From Rhabdornis inornatus (Eukaryota > Chordata > Aves > Passeriformes > Rhabdornithidae), in the NCBI GenBank assembly GCA_013397075.1, contig VWZS01004484.1, positions 1,441,821-1,505,820 on the forward strand: a DNA stretch of 64,000 nucleotides. Direction: 5' to 3'. Position numbers and translations under genes: made by a program. Below the pieces are notes generated by a model. That model did not search any database, had not been told where the DNA came from, and saw only the letters and a list, made by a program, of their open reading frames with translations. This document shows, in pieces, positions 59,401-64,000 of this stretch; position 1 is the first letter of the stretch, and each line of letters begins with the position of its first letter.

Positions 59401-59913
59401 CTACAGAGGCAATTACTGTCATCTTCTTTAAGGAACCCTGAGACACAGATGACAGGATTAATTAAGTTTCCTACATAACCTCTTCCCTGCAAGTATGATC
59501 TCTGTCCCTAGATCTTGCAGAACCTTGCAACCAGCAAGAAGGAACCAGTTTTGTTCAAATATCCAACTCTTTGTACCAGAAACTCACGTCATGGCTCTTC
59601 TCATGCCATGATAAACAACTAAACAAGACCAAAATAAAGATGAATTTTCAAAAATAAAACATCAAACCTGCACCCAGATGCAAATTTTCCATCCCAAACC
59701 AAAATGACCCAAATCCACCATCTGCACATGCGAACTGATGTGCTCACTTGGGTCACAGACAGGAAAATCAGTGTCCTCCTACCCTGGTTTTCAGGAAGCA
59801 GGACTGGGAGTGGCGGTGCTGCTCCAGCTCCTCCTGCACGTGCCTGCAGAAAGCCACGGCGTACTGGCGGCGGTAGTGGGGGCTGAAGTTCTTGATGGTG
59901 GCCTCTGTTTTCC
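33760..59913 (-). CDS. NIBAN1: NIBAN1 (FAM129A), Niban apoptosis regulator 1, partial: exons 2-14
   Basis: NIBAN1 is a cytosolic protein induced by ER and oxidative stress that affects translation-factor phosphorylation and cell survival (family knowledge). Coding exons here: 59913-59783, 58691-58560, 57819-57705, 56312-56148, 45106-44991, 42688-42584, 42489-42327, 41532-41345, 41099-40938, 38924-38814, 38249-38142, 36480-36369 and 35429-33760, totalling 3,278 nt or about 1,092 residues with TAA stop. Only exon 1 (about 19 residues, MGGS-type N-terminus) is missing; it lies beyond 64,000. A PH-like domain is spread over exons 3-5, a long helical body over exons 6-13, and an acidic disordered tail fills exon 14. 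The tail has 555 residues, which I judge about 200 more than in mammals. All joins are in phase with GT-AG sites. Confidence 0.95.
35863..35884 (+). repeat. (TA)n microsatellite
   Basis: GTGTATATATATATATAGAT in NIBAN1 intron 13. Short and likely polymorphic. Confidence 0.8.
36369..36480 (-). CDS. NIBAN1: NIBAN1 coding exon 13
   Basis: Encodes ELQRYEQYIFADYTSVIQVE, then NVYEEILYQTLLEEALK. IFAD....I.VENVYEEIL is the last strongly conserved block before the disordered tail. The last base begins the Val codon completed in exon 14. Confidence 0.96.
38142..38249 (-). CDS. NIBAN1: NIBAN1 coding exon 12
   Basis: Encodes QYDYDSSTIRKKIFQEALVQ, then ITLPTMQKTLASTFKP. It is nearly identical to mammals (YDYDSSTIRKKIFQEALVQ). 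The acceptor is TTTTGGCAG and the donor GTAGGTG. Confidence 0.96.
38814..38924 (-). CDS. NIBAN1: NIBAN1 coding exon 11
   Basis: Encodes LMENAVYTFEQLFSPSRQAD, then SAKVATTIEKVKLRVLK. LMENAV.TFEQL and IEKVKLRVLK match mammalian NIBAN1. The acceptor is TTTTTAG and the donor GTAAATATC. Confidence 0.95.
38925..40937. other. NIBAN1 intron 10
   Basis: A 2-kb AT-rich intron without a recognisable repeat or gene. Confidence 0.7.
40938..41099 (-). CDS. NIBAN1: NIBAN1 coding exon 10
   Basis: Encodes NVDQLMTLPFNSVKMEPCYL, KVNLLQEFLQDLKSRFKVYH and IDFVIQRTQNFMQE. SVKMEPCY.KVNLL and QDLKSRF are conserved. The acceptor is GAATGCAG and the donor GTACTG. Confidence 0.95.
41345..41532 (-). CDS. NIBAN1: NIBAN1 coding exon 9
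   Basis: Encodes SVSEPAQKCCTENIQPFLTS, ILEELMGPISSGFMEVRSLF and DKEVNEIIQDFQETNDMTRL. ILEELMGP.SSGF.EVR is diagnostic of NIBAN proteins. The acceptor is CCCTCCAG and the donor GTAAGAC. Confidence 0.96.
42327..42489 (-). CDS. NIBAN1: NIBAN1 coding exon 8
   Basis: Encodes IVEETYGLVQQQVAEGLSTL, KEECREFAKTLEGTIRSDMD and QILNSKNFLAGKIK. LEGTIRSDMDQI is a conserved family block. Intron 7 upstream of it is only 94 bases long. Confidence 0.96.
42584..42688 (-). CDS. NIBAN1: NIBAN1 coding exon 7
   Basis: Encodes ILSNLVMEELLPNLQTMILP and KMKGKRNDRKRAWFG, 35 residues of the helical body with a basic KGKRNDRKR patch. The acceptor is CCATACAG and the donor GTAAGG. Confidence 0.95.
42689..44990. other. 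NIBAN1 intron 6
   Basis: A 2.3-kb intron with one CR1 (43560-43803). The remainder is AT-rich and unremarkable. Confidence 0.7.
43560..43803 (+). mobile_element. CR1 LINE 3'-end fragment
   Basis: AGTGGTGGGCACTGACCAGG, CAGGGATGCACAGGGTGGGA, GGGCCAGGAGCTGGACTGAA and CCTTCCAGCTTAGGATATTC follow the order of CR1 3' ends. It ends TTCTGTGATTCCAT. NIBAN1 intron 6, antisense to the gene. Confidence 0.82.
44991..45106 (-). CDS. NIBAN1: NIBAN1 coding exon 6
   Basis: Encodes DFLKQTTYEVEAFLEAIQFF, then RQEKGHYGTWEMTTGNEKE. FRQEKGHYG.WEM is strongly conserved in the family. It follows the 11-kb intron 5. The acceptor is TTTTCTCCAG and the donor GTAAAAG. Confidence 0.95.
51429..51772 (+). mobile_element. 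CR1 LINE 3'-end fragment
   Basis: About 340 bases of recognisable CR1: GGTGACTTTATTGTGGCCTT, GGGAAGAAATTCTTCCCTGT, GGTGCCCAGAGAAGCTGTGG, GGAGCAACCTGGGATAGTGG, and a tail CCATTCCATGATTCTCTGAT. NIBAN1 intron 5, antisense to the gene. Confidence 0.92.
55415..55605 (+). mobile_element. CR1 3'-end fragment containing a 34-bp tandem repeat
   Basis: The end (GGGGCCAGGAGTTGGACTCC, then CCTTCCAATTCAGGATATTCC) is the 3' tail of a CR1 subfamily. Before it, a 34-bp unit (start CTGTACACCACCTGGATGGC) occurs nearly three times at 55443, 55477 and 55511. It lies in NIBAN1 intron 5, antisense to the gene. Confidence 0.75.
55916..56185. repeat. 31/41-bp minisatellite derived from NIBAN1 exon 5 donor
   Basis: Six units follow TGGTTGGAATGTCCCACACAG-type sequence on the plus strand, with lengths 41, 31, 41, 31, 41 and 41. 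They abut the exon copy at 56149-56185. The 31-bp units lack the CACACAGTCC segment, so 31+41 pairs form a 72-bp higher-order unit. On the minus strand each unit reads as the last bases of the exon (CATTCCAACCATG) plus the donor GTGAGTGC. Confidence 0.9.
56148..56312 (-). CDS. NIBAN1: NIBAN1 coding exon 5
   Basis: Encodes SSEEVAAAFVPLPKEFPVYL, WQPFSRHSYYCFQEPGAQRH and FSAVLGDCVRHSNH, the end of the PH-like domain. The true donor is CATG/GTGAGTG at 56148/56147; the next exon supplies AC to make the conserved Asp. The last 30 bases of this exon and its donor are reiterated in the adjoining intron as a minisatellite. Confidence 0.95.
57705..57819 (-). CDS. NIBAN1: NIBAN1 coding exon 4
   Basis: Encodes AYQKGASPKYHVLPAGGKVL, then TSEEDYNLLSDKHFPDPL, within the PH-like domain. 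The acceptor is TTTTCCAG and the donor GTAAGTCC. The last base opens a Gly codon finished by exon 5. Confidence 0.96.
57897..57960 (+). mobile_element. Short CR1 tail fragment
   Basis: AGCCAGGAGCTGACTACATG, GATCCTTGTGGGTCCTTTCC and TCAGGATGTTCTATGACTC match the CR1 3' terminus. NIBAN1 intron 3, less than 100 bases upstream of exon 4. Confidence 0.8.
58560..58691 (-). CDS. NIBAN1: NIBAN1 coding exon 3 (start of PH-like domain)
   Basis: Encodes 44 residues from PAGEAGTVLYEAELLHFAED through KKWKDRYVVIKNDYTVECFE. KKWK.RYVV.KNDY is the beta-strand signature at the start of the NIBAN PH-like fold. The acceptor is CTGTAG and the donor GTGAG. Confidence 0.95.
58966..59040 (-). mobile_element. Short CR1 tail fragment
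   Basis: ATCAGAGAATCCTACAGTGG, TTTGGGTTGGAAAGGACCTT and AGATCACCTAGTTCCAACC are the reverse complement of a CR1 terminus. NIBAN1 intron 2, sense orientation with the gene. Confidence 0.85.
59783..59913 (-). CDS. NIBAN1: NIBAN1 coding exon 2
   Basis: Encodes GKTEATIKNFSPHYRRQYAV, then AFCRHVQEELEQHRHSQSCF and LKTR. The first two bases complete a Gly codon begun in exon 1. The acceptor is CACCTCAG and the donor GTAGGAGG. Matches the region just before the PH-like domain of NIBAN proteins. Confidence 0.93.
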
Positions 59914-60011
59914 CTGAGGTGAAACAGAGATTTAAATGTATTTCATGTGCATGGCTTCACAAGCTGTAACACAGAACCAAGGCACTTCTCATCAGTGACC
60001 TGAATTCTTTC

Positions 60012-60386
60012 TCTTTGGAGAAGAGGCAGTTCCAGGGTCACCTAATAGTGACCTTCCAGTACCTGAAGGGAGCCCACAGGAAAGATGGAGGGAGACTCTG
60101 GACAAGGGATGGAGTGACAAGATGAGGGGGAATGGCTTTCCTTTGACAGAGAGTAGCTTTAGACTGGATATTGGGAAGGAATTGTTCCCTGGAAGGGGGG
60201 TGAGGCTCTGGCACAGGGTGCCCAGAGAAGCTGTGGCTGCCCCTGGATCCCTGGAAGGGTCCAAGGCCAGGTTGGATGGTGCTTGGAGCAACCTGGGATA
60301 GTGGGAGGTGTCCCTGCCCAGGGCAGGGAGTGGAACTGGATGGGCTTTAAGGTCCATCTAACCCAAACCATTCCATGATTCCATGA
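60012..60386 (+). mobile_element. CR1 LINE 3'-end fragment
   Basis: Closely related to the copy at 51429: TAGTGACCTTCCAGTACCTG, GGGTGCCCAGAGAAGCTGTG, GGTTGGATGGTGCTTGGAGC and CCATTCCATGATTCCATGAG. Located in NIBAN1 intron 1, about 100 bases upstream of exon 2. Confidence 0.92.
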
Positions 60387-61294
60387 GAAAACCACCTGAG
60401 TGTACCAAGGGCCACTTGCTGCACAGATCAGGAGATGCTTGGAGATGCATCCAGAGGGAATTTGTCCAGAAAAACATTGGGTTTGGGACTTTATTTTTTC
60501 TTCTAAGAGCAAGCAAAGAATTCCCCAAATCCATCTCTCTAAGGAAAGATGGTCTCCACCTCTCCCTGGGACATGCTGCCCCAGAGCCAAGGGTAGGCAA
60601 GGGGTGAAAGGGTTTTCAAAGAGAACCAGTGGCACTGGCTAGTGTTCAGCCACAGGAGCCAATTTTATCACTTACTGAGATTCTAAAGCTGACTCAGAGC
60701 TCTACAAAAGATTTTTTTAGGCTTGGGCACTACAGTCTCATCTTTGTTTTAATGTAAACATATCCTCAGTTGTGCTGCAATAAACACTAATCTGGTATTG
60801 TCTCGCTGTGATCAAGATCTCATGGGTAACAGCAACAGCAATAAACACATTCTTCTCTTCTTCTCAGAGTCTCACTTCTGAGAATCTTAAAATAATTTAC
60901 AAGCAATTAACTCATTAACCCTACCAAAGAAATATTAGTGCTTTGCAGACAAGGAAGCGAAGCTAAAATTAAAGGCATGTGCATATATGTGACTGAAAGA
61001 GTCTGTAGCAATGCAACAACCAGAACCTGGCCTATGATCTAGAGAGCATCCCAAATATCCTGGATACTGGAGAGACCCCTTTCTTCTTGGTATTAGGGAG
61101 CTCCATGCCAAAGGGCTTTTTCTGAGCCTACAACAGAGAAATGCAATTTCACATCTCAAGCAACTTTGATGCTTTCAAAACTTCATTTTTTTCTGCTTGG
61201 AGAGGAAAAAACATCATATTTTCTGTGTGAGAAAAAAAAATGGTAATTCCTGAACTAAGACTTATATGGACTCGTAGACCAGGACTGGCACACA

Positions 61295-61445
61295 GCATTC
61301 CTGAAATGGAATTCCTGGAGTGTTCAAGGCCAGGGGCAAAGAGCAGTCTGGTTTAGTGGAAGGTGTCATTGCCCATGGCAGGGTATGGGACTGGATGGTT
61401 TTGAAGATCCCTCCCAACCCAAACCATTGTGGGATATATTTATAA
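61295..61445 (+). mobile_element. CR1 LINE 3'-end fragment
   Basis: GGAGTGTTCAAGGCCAGGGG, TTTAGTGGAAGGTGTCATTG and CCCAACCCAAACCATTGTGG follow CR1 order, ending in ATTCTATAA. NIBAN1 intron 1. Confidence 0.88.
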
Positions 61446-63182
61446 TTCTATAAATTATTCCTTAATTTCCTAACACTGATGTGCGTGAGAGGACAAACCT
61501 ACATGCCAGCTCCTCTGCTTCTGCAGGTGAATTTCCAGTGTGATGCAGAATCAGATGCATCCCCCAAGCTGAGGGGCAATGCCAACGCTTCTGTTCCATA
61601 ACATTACCTTTCACCACAGCCACTCCTGTGTGACCAGCTCCGAGGGGTGAGCTGGAGCCTTCTCCTTTGTAAGCCCCAATGAGATTGCTGCCTTCCACTG
61701 AACTGAAAGCCCCTTTTGCCCCACTCCAATCCCACACCAGCGCTGGGAGACAGACCTGATGCCCCGGAGCCCTCTCCAGGCACACAGAGTAGCCAGCTCA
61801 GCGTTGGCACAGCCATCCCACCCAGCGGGAGGGATGGCAGAAGCAGAGTCAATTCACCACTTATGTAAGTCTCTCACAGAATTACTTGTGAGGCAGCACC
61901 CAGTGACAATCTGTACTCCCAGTTTTCAGTTTTAAGACAGATTTTTAGAGACACACTGATTATAGGATGTGCTTGGCTATAACAGCAGGATATGGTGCCG
62001 CTAAAGCAGAATACCCCAGCCCTACAAAAACTAGCCTGCTTTGGGCAGAGGCATAGACTTATTCTCCAAATAAGGACAAAGTTTCCCAAAACCTTCTTTG
62101 TAGCATTTTTTTCCTCCTGGTCCCAGCCAGCAGTAGGATGTTGTTGGCCCCAGCCCCAGCATAGTTTCCTGCTCAGGGTTTGCCCCTATTTTGCACTGCG
62201 GCTTTTTCTTTCCCAGCTCACATCATCCTCTTAATCTGTTAGAGAGGGCTCTGGGACACTGCACCTCACTTGACTACTGCCTGCATCCTGCAGTAAAAGT
62301 TTGTGGAGGAAGTGGGACAAAGAATAAAATTCTGGTGTTGGGAAAAAACTTGCAACAATCAGAGGAAATACCTGTAATTTTGGCAAAGTCTTTCAATTAA
62401 GGCTAAACGGCCTCAGAAGTGTCATTCTTCACTGTCAGTACTGCTTAGATCAGCTTAAAGCACAATCACTGAAGGGAAAGAAACTCTGCAATTCACAACA
62501 TATAAGTCAGAAATAGGACAATGATGATGTAATTTTTATGTGCAGACTATGTTTATGACAAACCAAAACATTAATCAAGAGGCAAATGTTTCTGGCTGTT
62601 TCTTCCAATCTTCACACTACATGTTGCAAAGGAGCTTTGCATTAAAAATACTCCTCCCTCTTAAAATTAGAAGGAAAGTTTATTTAAAGAGATTGTGAGT
62701 GGCACCACACGAGGACCTGGCCTTGCAGGTCTCAGTTGAACAGGAATTGCAGGGGTGGGAAGGTGGGAAGAGAAGCAGACAGACCCTTGATCCATTGTGT
62801 TTCTCAATGGATCTTTAGACTCTTTTGGTTTACAGAAAATAAAAATATGCTATCTGAAAATAAACATGATGGAAACAGTCAGGAGTGACAGAAACTCTTC
62901 CCATGAAACGATAACATGGGGCAACTGGAGATAAAATACTCCTGGGCAGTTGAAGAATGAGTGAGTTCCCCTAATTCTTTTCCAAATTTAGTGTGGCTGG
63001 CTTAGTCAGAGCTGTTTATATGCAGCATGGCCAATGCTCCCACTTGGCTGGTCTGGCAACGGCACAGCTCCAGCCCACAGAAATGGGATCTGAATCCCAG
63101 CAGCTGGGATGTTTATCCTAGGAGAATGAGGAGTCTGAACGAGGAGCTCCAGGAGGAGCCTGCATGCAACCTCCTGCTCCTG

Positions 63183-63262
63183 TGCTGGGCCAGGAGTTGG
63201 ACTCAATGATTGATCCCTGTGGGTCCCTTCCAACTTGGGATATTCTGTGATTCCATGAGCCA
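63183..63262 (+). mobile_element. Short CR1 tail fragment
   Basis: GGGCCAGGAGTTGGACTCAA, GTGGGTCCCTTCCAACTTGG and GATATTCTGTGATTCCATGA are a CR1 terminus. NIBAN1 intron 1. Confidence 0.88.
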
Positions 63263-64000
63263 AAATTACCAACAGGAAAAGACAACTGTGATGGAGGTGG
63301 AAGGATTTCCACCAAATTACCATGGCAAGGGTCTGTTCCTCCTTTGCTGAGGGTTTAGATCCTGCTCCAGAATAAACTACTAATGCTTCAGGATGAACCT
63401 CCCACTCCGCAGAACTGCCCATGCACATGAGCACAGAACTTTAGCATGAGTTATTTTAAGGCTAAAAACAAATGTCACTGCACTGTGGCTGCAAAACTGA
63501 GAAACAAGAAACATCTACCTGTTGCCTTCCCGGATTTTTTTTTTCTTGCTTTTCCCCTGCCTCTGACCTTCTTAACTGTGTCACCCATGTTGGACACTTC
63601 TATGTAACTCCAAGTCATCAGGCCCACAAAATGGCCTCAAATACCCAACTTATAGTGGGGGTTTCACTGCTTTTATTGAAATAACTGACTTACAGCTTTT
63701 TCAAACAAGAGCACTCTTCAGCAAGTTCTCCCAGGAATGAAGTCCTGCTGGTCTAGCCACCAGCTCCCAGTGCAGCCTATCTACCCTGCTACATCTCCCT
63801 GCTCTCAACAACATATTGCCACGTGGTCAGTCCAGGTGCAGGTCAGGAAAACTCAGGAAAAAAAGTCGGAAAACAATAACATTTTGGCTGGCATACAAGA
63901 GAGTTATTGCTCACACTCCCAGAACTTCAGCCATTTGGAAGCTGAGCATGGAAAAGAGGGAAGGACTTGCCATAAAAGCTATTTCACTTAAATATCGGTG

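Larger units (their letters stand above)
59914..64000. other. NIBAN1 intron 1, 3' portion
   Basis: Runs to the window edge and holds three CR1 fragments (60012, 61295, 63183), all on the plus strand. NIBAN1 exon 1, encoding the short MGGS-type N-terminus, is not present in it, consistent with the very long first intron known in mammals. Confidence 0.65.

Noticed and set aside
1..64000. CRISPR array, operon, prophage, endogenous retrovirus or rRNA genes
   Set aside because: None of the expected direct repeats, LTR pairs or conserved RNA sequences was seen. The only mobile DNA recognised is LINE-derived, mostly CR1.

Overview
This is vertebrate, almost certainly bird, nuclear DNA. Two intron-rich genes with vertebrate orthologues lie in tandem on the minus strand. 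Truncated CR1 LINE 3' ends, the dominant avian interspersed repeat, are scattered through the window, including the (ATTCTATGA)-like tail typical of CR1. There are no bacterial features. As I recall, the order NIBAN1 - EDEM3 on one strand matches human 1q25 and, I believe, chicken chromosome 8.

Layout from high to low coordinate, which is the direction of transcription. Positions 59,914-64,000 are the 3' part of NIBAN1 intron 1; exon 1 lies beyond the window. NIBAN1 coding exons 2-14 run from 59,913 down to the stop at 33,760. Intron 5 is about 11 kb and the last exon is very large (1,670 coding bases). The NIBAN1 3' UTR probably ends near 31,207 at a textbook poly(A) site. A CR1 fragment and a CpG-rich promoter follow. 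EDEM3 starts with ATG at 30,478 and runs through 20 coding exons to a KDEL-stop at 8,412. Its 3' UTR is about 3.1 kb and ends near 5,305. Positions 1-5,300 look intergenic and hold one CR1 fragment.

The EDEM3 exons join in frame to a complete 934-residue protein: signal peptide, GH47 mannosidase-like domain, protease-associated domain, acidic tail and KDEL. The NIBAN1 exons join in frame to about 1,092 visible residues: PH-like region, helical body and an acidic tail longer than I recall from mammals. All 32 splice junctions I placed are GT-AG and phase-consistent. The two genes have related biology: EDEM3 trims mannose on misfolded ER glycoproteins, and NIBAN1 is a cytosolic stress-response protein. 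They are not an operon.

The most unusual features are these. A 31/41-bp minisatellite was built from the NIBAN1 exon-5 splice donor and leaves several intact extra donors in the intron. The bird NIBAN1 last exon is enlarged and repetitive. Less than 1 kb separates the NIBAN1 poly(A) site from the EDEM3 promoter. Paired ZNF143-like motifs sit in that promoter. Pumilio-type sites cluster at the end of the EDEM3 3' UTR. I found no wholly new gene system. Positions were read by eye, so boundaries of repeats and UTRs are approximate, while exon boundaries were checked by frame and splice consensus.
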